Counted from the stretch's first letter, positions 32,006-40,899 are shown. The stretch is 64,000 nt of DNA from an uncultured Lentisphaerota bacterium (GCA_903896925.1 CAITZM010000072.1:62001-126000); one strand, 5' to 3'. Notes: generated from the letters alone by a model not told the origin. Translations and numbers: made by a program.

Positions 32006-33493
32006 ATGAAGCCGAATACACGTCGTGATTTCCTCAAGCTGGCCACGTTCGGTGCGGCGGCGCTGGTGGGGCGCAATCTGGCGCCCGCCGCGCCGGCAGC
32101 GAAGCCGCTGAACGTGCTGCTGCTGGTGTCGGACGACTGCCGCGCCGTGCAGGGCTGCTATGGCGAGCCGACGCTGACGCCGCGCATTGACCAGCTTGCC
32201 CGGCGCGGCCTGCGTTTCGACCGCGCCTATTGCCAATATCCCCTGTGCAATCCCAGCCGCTCGTCGTTCCTGACGGGGCTGCGCCCGGACACCAGCGGCG
32301 TTTCCAACAACCAGACGCGGTTCCGCGACGTGCGCCCGCAGACCGTATCGCTGCCGGAGCTGTTCAAGAAGAACGGCTATTTCGTGGCGCGCGTCGGCAA
32401 GCTTTATCACTACGGCGTGCCCAACCAAATCGGCACCGATGGTCTCGACGATCCGGTATCGTGGGAGCAGGTGGTCAATCCGCGCGGCCGCGATTGCGAC
32501 GACGAGGACAAGATTTTCAGCATCATCACCGGCCAGCAGGCCACCGTCGCGGTCGGCGCGCGCAAGTATGGTGGCACCTTGAGCTGGCTCGCCGCGGATG
32601 GCGCCGACACCGAACAGACCGACGGCAAGATCGCCCAGGAGGCCCGCAAGCTGCTGCGCGAGCATAAGGAGAAGCCGTTTTTCCTGGCGGTGGGCTTCTT
32701 CCGCCCGCACACGCCCTATGTCTCGCCGAAGAAATATTTCAACCTTTATCCGCCGGAGAAACTCGCGTTGGCGCAGAACCCGGCCGGCGACCGCGAGGGC
32801 AAGCCGCCCGCCGCGCTCACGGTGACGCCGCCGCACTACGGCATGGACGAGGCGCAGCAGCGCACGGTGATGCAGGCCTACTACGCGTCGGTCAGTTTCA
32901 TGGACACACAGTTCGGCCTCGTGCTCGACGAACTCGAACGGCAGGGCCTCGCGCAAAACACGGTGGTCGTGTTCCTCAGCGACCACGGCTATCACCTCGG
33001 CGAGCACGGTCAGTGGCAGAAGCTGACCGTGTTTGAGGAGGCCGCGCGCGTGCCGCTGATCATCGCCGCACCGGGGATGAAGACGGCCGGCAAGGCCACG
33101 TCGCGTCTGGCCGAGCTGGTGGATGTCTATCCGACGCTGGCCGACCTCTGCGGGCTGACGCCGCCGCCGGATCTCGAAGGCGTCAGCCTGCGTCCGCTGC
33201 TCGATGACCCGGAGCGCGCGTGGAAGAAGGGCGCGTTCACGCAGGTGGTCCACGGCCGCAAAGGCGGCCACGCGGACGGACAAAAGGGCCGGGCCACCAC
33301 CCTGGGCCGCAGCGTGCGCACCGAGCGCTACCGTTACACCGAATGGAGCGAGGGGCGCGACGGCGTGGAACTCTATGACCACACCAGCGATCCGCACGAG
33401 TGGCACAACCTGGCCGACGATCCCAAGTCTGCCGCCGCGGTACAGGACTTGAAAACCCTGCTGCACGGCGGCTGGCGTGCCGCCCAGCCATAA
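32006..33493 (+). CDS. Tat-exported sulfatase, iduronate-2-sulfatase-like
   Basis: This is about 495 residues with a twin-arginine leader (NTRRDFLKLATFG). The domain starts at LNVLLLVSDDCRAVQGCYG; Cys81 in CNPSRSSFLTG is the expected formylglycine site. RPHTPYVSPKKYFNLYPPEK and LSDHGYHLGEHGQWQKLTVF are typical of the iduronate-2-sulfatase-like subgroup, as in the 2812 gene. No palindrome is present in its leader. The gene stands alone between repeat-rich upstream DNA and a 174-bp gap, so it may have its own promoter. Confidence 0.93.
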   Translation: MKPNTRRDFLKLATFGAAALVGRNLAPAAPAAKPLNVLLLVSDDCRAVQGCYGEPTLTPRIDQLARRGLRFDRAYCQYPLCNPSRSSFLTGLRPDTSGVSNNQTRFRDVRPQTVSLPELFKKNGYFVARVGKLYHYGVPNQIGTDGLDDPVSWEQVVNPRGRDCDDEDKIFSIITGQQATVAVGARKYGGTLSWLAADGADTEQTDGKIAQEARKLLREHKEKPFFLAVGFFRPHTPYVSPKKYFNLYPPEKLALAQNPAGDREGKPPAALTVTPPHYGMDEAQQRTVMQAYYASVSFMDTQFGLVLDELERQGLAQNTVVVFLSDHGYHLGEHGQWQKLTVFEEAARVPLIIAAPGMKTAGKATSRLAELVDVYPTLADLCGLTPPPDLEGVSLRPLLDDPERAWKKGAFTQVVHGRKGGHADGQKGRATTLGRSVRTERYRYTEWSEGRDGVELYDHTSDPHEWHNLADDPKSAAAVQDLKTLLHGGWRAAQP

Positions 33494-33495
33494 GC

Positions 33496-33513
33496 GCACA
33501 GGGATGCCTGTGC
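33496..33513. terminator. Possible stem-loop after sulfatase gene
   Basis: The stem GCACAGG / CCTGTGC with loop GATG begins two bases after the stop codon. No T-run follows, so it may be a repeat or a weak/Rho-assisted terminator. Confidence 0.3.
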
Positions 33514-33667
33514 AAACGCGTCGTGCTCAAGCGGGAGGCTTTAGGTGCCCACCCACGGAGGTGAAACGGGGCCGTGAGCAGCGGGCGACGGTGCGGGTGG
33601 ATTTATTTTAACGCCACTGCGCTTTCTGTTTGCCAGCGGCGGGCGCGGCGCACTAGTCTGCCGCACG

Positions 33668-35569
33668 ATGATGTGGCGGCAGCTCATGGTGTGCGGGGTG
33701 TGCGCAATGCTCGGCCTCGCGGCGCGGGGCGCGGGCACCAACGCGGTCAGCGACGATGACTTTCTCAACGAGCTTGAGCGCCGCTCGTTCCAGTTCTTCC
33801 TCAAGGAAACCGAGCTGACGACCGGCCTCGTGCCGGACCGCGCCGGTGCGGATGGCTCGTGGCGCGAGAACGTGGCCAGCGTGGCGGCGACCGGCTTCGG
33901 CCTGGCCGCCTTGTGCGTCGGTGCGGAGCGCGGCTGGATTGCGCGCACCGACGCCGTCGCGCGCGCCGTGACGACGCTGAAGTTCGCCCGCGACCGGCTG
34001 GCACAGGAGCACGGCTTTTTTTACCACTTCGTCAACCGCGAACTGGGCGACCGCGTCTGGGCCTGCGAGGTTTCGCCGATGGATACGGCGCTCTTCCTCT
34101 GCGGCGCACTGGCCGCGCGGCAATACTTCCACGACCCGGCGCTGGACCAGGTCGTCAACGCCGTCTATGCCCGCGTGGACTGGCGCTGGATGCTCGACGG
34201 CGGCGCGACGCTGCGGCTGGGCTGGCACCCGGAAAAGGGCTTCCTGCCCTACCGCTGGGACACCTATGCGGAACACATGGCGATGTATCTGCTGGGCCTC
34301 GGCGCGACGGAACACGCCCTGCCGGGGGAATGCTGGGACGCGTGGCGGCGCGGGCCCGTGGGGCATTACGCGGGCCTGACCTACCTGCAGTTCGCACCGC
34401 TGTTCGTCCACCAGTTCGCGCACGCCTTCGTGGATTTCCGCGACCGGCACGACGACTACGCGGACTACTGGCGCAACTCCGAGCTGGCGACGCGCGCGCA
34501 GCGACAGCTCTGTCTCGACCTGCGCCCGAAATTCCCGCACTACGGCCCGGACTGCTGGGGCATCACCGCGTCGGACAGCCCGACCGGCTACCGCGCCTGG
34601 GGTGGCCCGCCGCCGACGCCGGACCTGGATGGCACGGTCGTGCCCTGCGCGGCGGGCGGCGCGCTGCCGTTTGCGCCCGCGGAGTGTATCGCGGTGCTGC
34701 GGCACATCGCCGCCAACTATGGCGCGCGGGCTTGGAAGCCCTACGGCTTTGTGGATGCGTTCAACCCGCAGACCGGCTGGTATTCGCCGGATGTGCTCGG
34801 AATCGACGTCGGCATTTTATTGCTGATGGTGGAGAACCAGCGCAGCGGCCTGCTGTGGCGCGCGTTCATGAGCGCGCCGGAAGTCCAACGCGGGCTCCAG
34901 CGCGCGCACTTCCGCCGCACCACGCCGCAGCTCGCCGCGGCCTGGCCGAGCACGACGGCGATCCTGCCCGGCGGCCGCCTCGAGCGCGCGCCGACCCACG
35001 ACCAGCCGCGCGTGGCCCGCGCCCGGCACCTGCCGCGGCTGGAGCAGGACTGGGAGTGGCATGCGCTGAGCGCCGCCACGGCCTGCGAGCGCGTGGGCGA
35101 GGTCGGCGAAAACTTCTCCGCGCGCTTCGGGTTCGCCTGGGATTCCGAGGCGCTCCTCTTCCGCTGCGAGGTGTTTGAAGCGGCGCCGACCAACTCCTGT
35201 CCCCCGGAAAAACTGGCCGAGCAGGACAGCATCGAGCTGTTTGTGGCGCCCGACAGCAGCGGGTTCGCAGCCGGCGCAACCAACGCCTTGCACCTGGGCT
35301 TTGCGCCCGGTGGCAAGGACAGCGGTTGGTTCGCTGGCCGCCGCGCCAAGGACGTCAGCGTGCAGACCCTGCCGACCGGCTACCGCATCAGCGCGGCGAT
35401 CCCCTGGAACCTGCTCGGCGTGACGCCGAAGGCGGGTGTGGTCATCTCCTGTGCGCCGGTGGCGAACGACTTCGTACGCCCCGGCGAGCCGCCCGGCCGG
35501 CTGTTCTGGCGCTACCACAACCAGGGCCAGCGCACCGAACTGGGCACGCTCATCCTCGAAGGGCCGTGA
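33668..35569 (+). CDS. GH144-like glucoamylase-domain protein with CBM9-like C-terminus
   Basis: This is about 633 residues with a signal peptide (cut near ARGAG). ELERRSFQFFLKET, VASVAATGFGLAAL, WDTYAEHMAMYLLGLGA, CWGITASDSPTGYRAWGG and WYSPDVLGIDVGILLLMVEN follow the block order of the glycoamylase Pfam domain found in GH144-type beta-1,2-glucanases. Residues ~455-633 resemble a CBM9-type domain (ARFGFAWDSEALLFRCEVFE, SIELFVAPD, AIPWNLLGV). It is the last + strand gene of the array, 174 bp after the sulfatase, and ends 11 bp from the convergent DUF3795 gene. Confidence 0.78.
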   Translation: MMWRQLMVCGVCAMLGLAARGAGTNAVSDDDFLNELERRSFQFFLKETELTTGLVPDRAGADGSWRENVASVAATGFGLAALCVGAERGWIARTDAVARAVTTLKFARDRLAQEHGFFYHFVNRELGDRVWACEVSPMDTALFLCGALAARQYFHDPALDQVVNAVYARVDWRWMLDGGATLRLGWHPEKGFLPYRWDTYAEHMAMYLLGLGATEHALPGECWDAWRRGPVGHYAGLTYLQFAPLFVHQFAHAFVDFRDRHDDYADYWRNSELATRAQRQLCLDLRPKFPHYGPDCWGITASDSPTGYRAWGGPPPTPDLDGTVVPCAAGGALPFAPAECIAVLRHIAANYGARAWKPYGFVDAFNPQTGWYSPDVLGIDVGILLLMVENQRSGLLWRAFMSAPEVQRGLQRAHFRRTTPQLAAAWPSTTAILPGGRLERAPTHDQPRVARARHLPRLEQDWEWHALSAATACERVGEVGENFSARFGFAWDSEALLFRCEVFEAAPTNSCPPEKLAEQDSIELFVAPDSSGFAAGATNALHLGFAPGGKDSGWFAGRRAKDVSVQTLPTGYRISAAIPWNLLGVTPKAGVVISCAPVANDFVRPGEPPGRLFWRYHNQGQRTELGTLILEGP

Positions 35570-35580
35570 GCTAAAGCGAT

Positions 35581-36147
35581 TCAGGTCTTCTTCTTTTTGA
35601 ACTCCGCGAACTCCGTGGCGTCGGTGAGGATCTGGCCGCCGCAGGACGGGCACTGCTTGTCGCCATAGGCAAAAGTCTTGCCGCACTTTTCGCAGGTCCA
35701 GCGCTGCTTCTGCCCGGCGAGCCACGGGGCGAGGCCCCGGTCGCGCACGGCGTTGAGATTTTTTTCGCGCAGACCGTACTTGGGCTTGTCGTTGAACAGC
35801 GGCGGGATCAGTGGGCAGGGATAGCTCGGGCATTCGCCGCACGACTGGATCTTCTTGAGTTTGGCGCATGTGCGGACGGCGCACTTGGGTGCGTAGGACG
35901 AGGGCTTCTTGGGGCTCCAGCAACCGAGGCATTTGATGTCGCTGTGCGTCCTGGCCTTGAGGCTGGTGATCAGCGCCGGACAGGCGCCGCAGTAGATGCC
36001 GCACGCCGCGACCAGTGAGGGTTGCGCGTCCGCAGCCGGCGCCGCCACGACCGCACCACGCACAACGAAGCACGGGCAGCACGCGCAGGCGGCGAAGGCA
36101 CCGCCGGTGGTAAAAAATTGCCGGCGTGATAGGTTCGTTTTGTTCAT
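35581..36147 (-). CDS. Tat-exported Cys-rich DUF3795 protein with zinc ribbon
   Basis: This is about 188 residues. GGAAGG lies upstream of the ATG at 36147, and the protein opens on a twin-arginine motif (SRRQFFTTGGAF), so the longer frame to 36327 is not needed. ACGIYCGACPALI, KCLGCW, CAVRTCAKLK and CGECPSYPCP make up the DUF3795 cysteine pattern; the C-terminal CEKCGK...CPSCGG is a rubredoxin-like or zinc-ribbon pair. The function of DUF3795 is unknown. Export of a folded metal-binding protein fits the Tat leader. It ends convergently with the GH144-like gene. Confidence 0.75.
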   Translation of the reverse strand: MNKTNLSRRQFFTTGGAFAACACCPCFVVRGAVVAAPAADAQPSLVAACGIYCGACPALITSLKARTHSDIKCLGCWSPKKPSSYAPKCAVRTCAKLKKIQSCGECPSYPCPLIPPLFNDKPKYGLREKNLNAVRDRGLAPWLAGQKQRWTCEKCGKTFAYGDKQCPSCGGQILTDATEFAEFKKKKT

Positions 36148-36286
36148 ATCCGGTTCCTTCCAGCCGCAACCAGCGGTTGCACACCGCGCTCCTAGCCCGT
36201 GCAGGCTCCGATTGCAATCGAAAATTATGCGCTGTTCAAGCTGATCAGCCGCGGCGCTTTCAGCCGCCTGCCGCGGCGGCGCAGGC

Positions 36287-36784
36287 TCAGTGCGGATGCT
36301 CGATCTCATCCTTGAGCTGGGTGACAAGTTCGGAGAAACGCGGGCGGTTTTCCGGCGCCGCGGCGATCAGGTTGGCATGCGCGGCGAGAATGCTGGCGGC
36401 GGAGGCGGCCAGGTCGGGCGTGGGGTCGAGCCGCTGCAGGGTGGGCGTGCTGGGCACGTCGGCCGTGGGCATGGCGAGCAGCGCCTGCAGGCCGAGGGTC
36501 GTGAGCGCATTGCGGTTCTGGGCGCTCAGCCGCAGCAGCTGGACCGAGCCGTTCAACGGCTTGAGGTGCAGCGCAAGGCCCGCCAATACACCCATGAAGG
36601 TGCTGTCGAGCGCGGTGCAACCCTCCAGATCCACCCGCAGCCGCCGGTAGCCGCGCTGGATGGCGGAGACGACGAAGGCCTTCAGCGTCGGACCGAGTTT
36701 GAAGTTGCCGCGGCCGGTGACGCGGACCCAGATCAGGCCGCCCTGCGTGGCGCCTTCGAGAAAATCCGATGGAACGGTGTTCAT
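36287..36784 (-). CDS. STAS-domain protein, anti-sigma-factor antagonist-like
   Basis: This is about 165 residues. The start at 36784 is set by AAGGAGG (36790-36796) with a five-base spacer; an in-frame ATG at 36823 overlapping the upstream gene lacks any such site. LIWVRVTGRGNFKLGPTLKA, RLRVDLEGCTALDSTFMGVL and GLALHLKPL are the STAS fold, with Asp-Ser-Thr at the usual phosphorylation site of SpoIIAA/RsbV-like antagonists. It is the last gene of the corrinoid/phosphorelay operon and the likely substrate of the PP2C phosphatase encoded just before it. No RsbW/SpoIIAB-type kinase is in the window. Confidence 0.82.
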   Translation of the reverse strand: MNTVPSDFLEGATQGGLIWVRVTGRGNFKLGPTLKAFVVSAIQRGYRRLRVDLEGCTALDSTFMGVLAGLALHLKPLNGSVQLLRLSAQNRNALTTLGLQALLAMPTADVPSTPTLQRLDPTPDLAASAASILAAHANLIAAAPENRPRFSELVTQLKDEIEHPH

Positions 36785-36789
36785 CGCGG

Positions 36790-36796
36790 CCTCCTT
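36790..36796 (-). promoter_or_regulatory. Ribosome binding site deciding the STAS start
   Basis: On the minus strand AAGGAGG is followed by CCGCG and the ATG at 36784. Confidence 0.75.
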
Positions 36797-36815
36797 GGCT
36801 GTCTGTGTGTCGGCC

Positions 36816-37964
36816 TCACTCATTGGATTTGACGACCAGCATGGTGATGTCGTCGGCTTGCGGTTGTTGCTGCGCGAACGCGCTGACGGCGTCGTTGAGC
36901 GCGCTGACGATCTCGGCCGCGGGCCGGGCGCGCTGGGCGCGGACGACGTCAACGGCCCGGTCACGCCCGAACTCCTCGCCGGAGGGCGCGGCAGCTTCGA
37001 TGACGCCATCGGTCAGCAGCAGCAGCAGCTGGCCGGGCTCAAGCGTGACCGTGACCGGGGCAGGCACGTTCTCGAGCGGAAACAGGCCGAGTGCGGGCAG
37101 CGTGGCTTTCAGCTCCGCCACGACCGCGCCGTCGCGGCCGAGCACGACGCCGGGCGGATGGCCGGCGTTGAGAAAAGAGAGCTGGCGTTGCGCGGGACAG
37201 AGCCGGCCGAAAAAGACGGTCAGGAAGCGGTCCCAGCCGATGTCTTCGCGCAACAGGTCGTTGGCATTCATGAGGATGGCACGAACATCGCTAAAACTGC
37301 GCGCAAGGCTGCGCAGGATGGCGCGCGCGTCGGCCATGATCAGCGCGGGGCCGAGTCCGTGGCCGGTGACGTCGCCGACGACGATGCCGATGCTGTTTTC
37401 CAGCATCGGGATGTAATCGAAGTAGTCGCCGCCGGTCGCGGCGGCGGGAAACGAGGCGCCGGCGATGTCAAAGCCGGGCAGGCTGGGCGCGGCGGCGGGA
37501 AACAGGCGCTGCTGGATTTCGCGGCCGATGCGCATCTCCTCGGCCTGCGCGGAGAGCGCCTGTTCGGCCTGCCGGCGCGCGCGGCGCTCGGCGGCGTCCT
37601 GCAACTCGCGTTTCACGGCCGGCACGAGCCGCGCGAGGTTGTCCTTGCTCAGATAGTCCTGTGCGCCCAGCAGCATCGCCTGCGCGGCGGCGGCCTCCGG
37701 CAGGCTGCCGGAGACGATGATGAAGGGCACGTCCGGCTGGCGCGCCTTGGCGATGCGGAGCGCGGCGGCGGAATCGAGCGTCGGCAGGCTGTGGTCACAG
37801 AGGATGACGTCCCACAGCGTCGTGCCCAGCGCGGCGGCGAGTTCCGCGGCGGTGCTGACAATGAGCGACTGGATGTCGAAGCCGCCACGCCGCAACTCAT
37901 GCTCGGCGAGCTTCGCATCGCTCTCACTGTCTTCCACAATCAGGATGCGCAAGGGTTGTTGCAT
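36816..37964 (-). CDS. Response regulator with PP2C/SpoIIE (RsbU-like) phosphatase output
   Basis: This is about 382 residues. Residues ~5-120 are a receiver domain (LRILIVEDSESD, phospho-acceptor Asp57 in ILCDHSLP, Lys in YLSKDN). A helical linker (ERRARRQAEQALSAQAEEMR) leads to the SpoIIE/PP2C domain with GGDYFDYIP, VVGDVTGHGLGPALIMA, FLNAGHPPGVVL and LLLLTDGVIEA, whose Asp residues bind the metals. Phosphorylation by the upstream kinase should switch phosphatase activity toward a phosphorylated STAS protein. Only 3 bp separate it from the kinase gene. Confidence 0.92.
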   Translation of the reverse strand: MQQPLRILIVEDSESDAKLAEHELRRGGFDIQSLIVSTAAELAAALGTTLWDVILCDHSLPTLDSAAALRIAKARQPDVPFIIVSGSLPEAAAAQAMLLGAQDYLSKDNLARLVPAVKRELQDAAERRARRQAEQALSAQAEEMRIGREIQQRLFPAAAPSLPGFDIAGASFPAAATGGDYFDYIPMLENSIGIVVGDVTGHGLGPALIMADARAILRSLARSFSDVRAILMNANDLLREDIGWDRFLTVFFGRLCPAQRQLSFLNAGHPPGVVLGRDGAVVAELKATLPALGLFPLENVPAPVTVTLEPGQLLLLLTDGVIEAAAPSGEEFGRDRAVDVVRAQRARPAAEIVSALNDAVSAFAQQQPQADDITMLVVKSNE

Positions 37965-37967
37965 GGT

Positions 37968-39197
37968 TCAGCTCCCGCCGAGGGTGAAATAAAACGTGGC
38001 GCCCTGGTCCACGGCGCCTTCGGCCCAGACGGTGCCGCCGTGACGATGGATGATCCGCTGGACGGTGGCGAGGCCGATGCCGGTGCCGGCAAATTCCTTC
38101 TGCGAGTGCAGGCGCTGGAAGGGCGCGAACAGCTTGGCAGCGTAGGTCATGTCGAAGCCGGCGCCGTTGTCGCGGATGAAGAAGACCATCTGGCCCGCCG
38201 GGGCCTGCAGGCCCACCGTGATCTGCCCGGGCGTGCGGTCGCGCGTGAATTTCCAGGCGTTGCCCAGCAGGTTTTGCAGCGCGGCGCGCAGCAGGACGGG
38301 ATCGCCATGCGCCGTGAGGCCGGGCGCGATCAGCACCTCGACCTGCCGCGCCGGATCGGCGGCGCGCAGCTCCTGTTCCAGCTCGCGGCACAGCGCGGAG
38401 AGGTCCACCGTCTCCAGGTGCATTTCATTCCGGCTGACGCGCGCCAGGTCGAGCAGCGCCTTGATCAGCCCGTTCATGCGCGCGGTCTCGGAACGGATCA
38501 TGCGGAGATAGTCCTGTCCCTGCGCGTCGAGCTGCCCGCCGTATTCCTCCAGCAGCACGTGGCTCCACCCGTCGATGCCGTGCAGCGGCGAGCGCAGGTC
38601 GTGCGAGACGGAGTAGCTGAAGGCCTCGAGCTCCTTGTTCGTGGACTCGACCTGCTGGATGCGCCGCTTGAGCTCCGCGTTGAGCTGCACGATCTCGCGC
38701 TCCGCCCGCTCGCGCTCGGCGATGGTGGCACGCAGCTTCTCGTAGGTGCGCGCGTTGTGCACCGCGAGGCCGCAGACGTGGACGATCGTCAGCGCGAGAT
38801 TGAGGTAATGCGTCTTGTACTGCGGGAACGCCACGTTCTCGATCTCCAGCACGCCGAGCGTCTCGCCGGCCTGCGCCAGGCGCAGCAGGAAGCCGTTGTC
38901 CGACTCGCTCCAGGCGTGGAGCTGGCTGTTGTCCGCCAGAAAACCTTTCAGCGCCGGGCTGATCGTCCAGCCGTCGGGATGGCACTGCAACTCGCCGGGC
39001 TGGTTGCCGTTGAACGGCACATACACGATATGCGCCGGCGCACAGAGCATCGTGAACAGGTCGCGGATCGCGGCGATGACCCGCGCCTCGTCCATGGTGC
39101 CGGGCAGCGTGCCCAGCAGATCGAGCACCATCGCGAAATCGGCGAGACGCCGTTGCAGATCCGGCGCGGCAGTGGTCCCTGGGGCGACGGCGTTCAT
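37968..39197 (-). CDS. Cytosolic GAF-domain sensor histidine kinase
   Basis: This is about 409 residues. AGGAGGGGG before the ATG at 39197 and the ATGA overlap with the methyltransferase gene fix the start. There is no membrane segment. Residues ~20-150 look like a GAF sensor (LHAWSESDNGFLLRL, LGVLEIENVAFPQY). A coiled coil (~150-195) joins it to the dimerisation domain with His199 (SVSHDLRSPL) and an ATPase with N box LLGNAWKFT, DNGAGFDM and GTGIGLATVQRI. The likely partner is the receiver-PP2C protein encoded next. The signal could be a small ligand or the state of the co-encoded corrinoid/methyltransferase proteins. Confidence 0.9.
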   Translation of the reverse strand: MNAVAPGTTAAPDLQRRLADFAMVLDLLGTLPGTMDEARVIAAIRDLFTMLCAPAHIVYVPFNGNQPGELQCHPDGWTISPALKGFLADNSQLHAWSESDNGFLLRLAQAGETLGVLEIENVAFPQYKTHYLNLALTIVHVCGLAVHNARTYEKLRATIAERERAEREIVQLNAELKRRIQQVESTNKELEAFSYSVSHDLRSPLHGIDGWSHVLLEEYGGQLDAQGQDYLRMIRSETARMNGLIKALLDLARVSRNEMHLETVDLSALCRELEQELRAADPARQVEVLIAPGLTAHGDPVLLRAALQNLLGNAWKFTRDRTPGQITVGLQAPAGQMVFFIRDNGAGFDMTYAAKLFAPFQRLHSQKEFAGTGIGLATVQRIIHRHGGTVWAEGAVDQGATFYFTLGGS

Positions 39198-40243
39198 GCC
39201 GCCCCCTCCTGTTGGATCCAGTCCAGCGGATAGCGGCCCCAGGTGTGAACCGCGTCGGCGATGACCAGCAGAATTTCGTCCGGCACCTGCCAGGGGATCT
39301 CGCCGTGGTTGTCGGACAGCACATAGCCGCCGCCCGGCCCGGCCTTGGCCAGGGCCGCCTTGACCTCCGCCACGGCCTGCACCGGCGTCCAATGCCGCAT
39401 GGCGATGGCGTTGAGGTTGCCCATCACCGCCAGCTTGCCGCGGCACGCGACCTTGATCGCGGCGAGGTCTTCCAGCGCGCTCACGCCGACCGCGACCGTC
39501 CCGGTCTGCGCCACGTCGCCCAAAATCGGCAGGCAGTTGCCCGACGCGAAGTGCGTGGCCACGCCGCCGTGGATGCGCGCGATCGTGCGCTTGGCCACCT
39601 GCCAGCCGGTCTTCAGATACATCTCGCGGGTGACAATGGTGGTGGAGGAGGCGGGGTCGGCATAGGCGATGGCGGTGGCGCCCGCGGCGAGCTGCGCATT
39701 GGCCCACGCCACGCAAAACTCCTCGTTGACCGCCATCAGCCGTGCGAACAACTCCGGCCGCTCGCACAACAGTTGCAGATACAGGTCGAAGCCCAGCTGC
39801 ATGATCGGCGCTGAGAAGGGCGAGATCACCACGCCCAGCAGCGGGATTGCGTCGCCGGCCCGCGCCTTCATCAAGCGGATCGCCTTGAGCGCCTCCTGCA
39901 GGCGCGGTGACTCCTCGACCTTCGGCGGCACCAGTTTCATGATCTCATCGAGATGGTTGACGAGCGGCGGACCGGCGTTCGGCGGACCATCGGTGCGGAA
40001 GAGCGTGGGGCTGCCCCAGGCTTCCATCTCCAACGCACCATAGAACGTCGGGTTGAGCGCATCGTGGCGGTACTTCGCGAACATCCGCCACTGGCCCTCG
40101 ACGATATGTTCCGCCTTCGAGTAATACTCCTCGATCGAAAGACCCAGTTCGCGCGCGCCCTGCATGGTCACGGAGATGACGAACGGCACACGATCGGGTT
40201 CCTGATGGCCCATCGTCGTCATCAGGCGTTGCAGCGAGGTCAT
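39194..40243 (-). CDS. UroD-superfamily corrinoid methyltransferase (MtaA/CmuA-like)
   Basis: This is about 349 residues. RLMTTMGHQEPDRVPF, GVVISPFSAPIMQLGFDLY, AYADPASSTTIVTREMY, HFASGNCLPILGDVAQTG and YVLSDNHGEIPWQVPDE follow the uroporphyrinogen decarboxylase fold as used by MtaA/MtbA/CmuA methyltransferases. True HemE is ruled out as the first guess by the direct coupling to a corrinoid protein gene (ATGA overlap at 40240-40243). It should move methyl groups to or from the corrinoid, or have been repurposed as a sensor. It is also coupled by ATGA to the histidine kinase gene downstream. Confidence 0.85.
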   Translation of the reverse strand: MTSLQRLMTTMGHQEPDRVPFVISVTMQGARELGLSIEEYYSKAEHIVEGQWRMFAKYRHDALNPTFYGALEMEAWGSPTLFRTDGPPNAGPPLVNHLDEIMKLVPPKVEESPRLQEALKAIRLMKARAGDAIPLLGVVISPFSAPIMQLGFDLYLQLLCERPELFARLMAVNEEFCVAWANAQLAAGATAIAYADPASSTTIVTREMYLKTGWQVAKRTIARIHGGVATHFASGNCLPILGDVAQTGTVAVGVSALEDLAAIKVACRGKLAVMGNLNAIAMRHWTPVQAVAEVKAALAKAGPGGGYVLSDNHGEIPWQVPDEILLVIADAVHTWGRYPLDWIQQEGAA

Positions 40244-40899
40244 GGCTGGGCCCTCCCGTTTTCCGCGCTCTTCAGCAGGCCGCGGACTATCTCGATGGCC
40301 TCCAGGGCATTTTGGCCGCAGGCATCGGCGCCGACCTCGCGCCAGAGTTGCGGGTCGAAACGGAACGGCGCGCCACCGACCACGAGTTTTACCGGCAGCC
40401 CCGCCGCGCTGAGCTGCGCACGCAGCTCCTTGATCTTGAGCGCCGAGGGCAGCATCAAGGTCGAAATCAGCAGCACCTCGACGCCTTCCGCGCGAACGCG
40501 GTTGACCAGTTCGTCCACCGTCGCATGGCCCCAGTCCATAGGATCGAAGCCGCTCGCGCGCAAGGCGGACTTCACCAGGTTCTTCCCGAGGAAATGGAAA
40601 TCTTCCAGCACCACAATGGCGAGTTTCGGGCGGTGGCTGCGGGCCGGACTGCCGGGCGGCAACAGCTTGTCCACCAGCGACTCACAGATGCGGCCGCTCA
40701 TATAGACCTGCGACAAGGCCACCTCACCGCGCTCCCACTTGTCGCCGATGCGTTCCAGCGCGGGTGCGACGACCTCGTCAATCAGCTGCATCGGCAGAAC
40801 GGCATGGCTCGCCGCCGTCAGCAGGCGCTCCGCCTCCAGCGGATCCACCGCCAACAAGGACTGCTCGAACTGCTCCACCAGATTTTGATGTCCAGCCAT
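40240..40899 (-). CDS. Corrinoid (B12-binding) methyl-carrier protein, MtbC/MttC-like
   Basis: This is about 219 residues. The N-terminal helical cap (AVLPMQLIDEVVAPALERIGDKWERGEVALSQVYMS) and the Rossmann-type domain with the base-off motif Asp100-x-His102-x-x-Gly105 (DFHFLG), then LISTLML and VVGGAPF, are those of small corrinoid proteins in one-carbon metabolism. It heads the operon, followed with a 4-bp overlap by its likely partner methyltransferase. No substrate-specific methyltransferase (MtaB/MtmB/MttB type) or reductive activator (RamA) lies in the window. Confidence 0.9.
   Translation of the reverse strand: MAGHQNLVEQFEQSLLAVDPLEAERLLTAASHAVLPMQLIDEVVAPALERIGDKWERGEVALSQVYMSGRICESLVDKLLPPGSPARSHRPKLAIVVLEDFHFLGKNLVKSALRASGFDPMDWGHATVDELVNRVRAEGVEVLLISTLMLPSALKIKELRAQLSAAGLPVKLVVGGAPFRFDPQLWREVGADACGQNALEAIEIVRGLLKSAENGRAQP

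Noticed and set aside
39198-39767. N-terminal extension of the histidine kinase to 599 residues
   Set aside because: It runs antiphase through the methyltransferase gene; AGGAGGGGG and the ATGA overlap support the start at 39197.
39194-40243. Haem biosynthesis hemE
   Set aside because: The gene is coupled to a corrinoid protein and a kinase, and the sequence fits MtaA/CmuA-like methyltransferases better.
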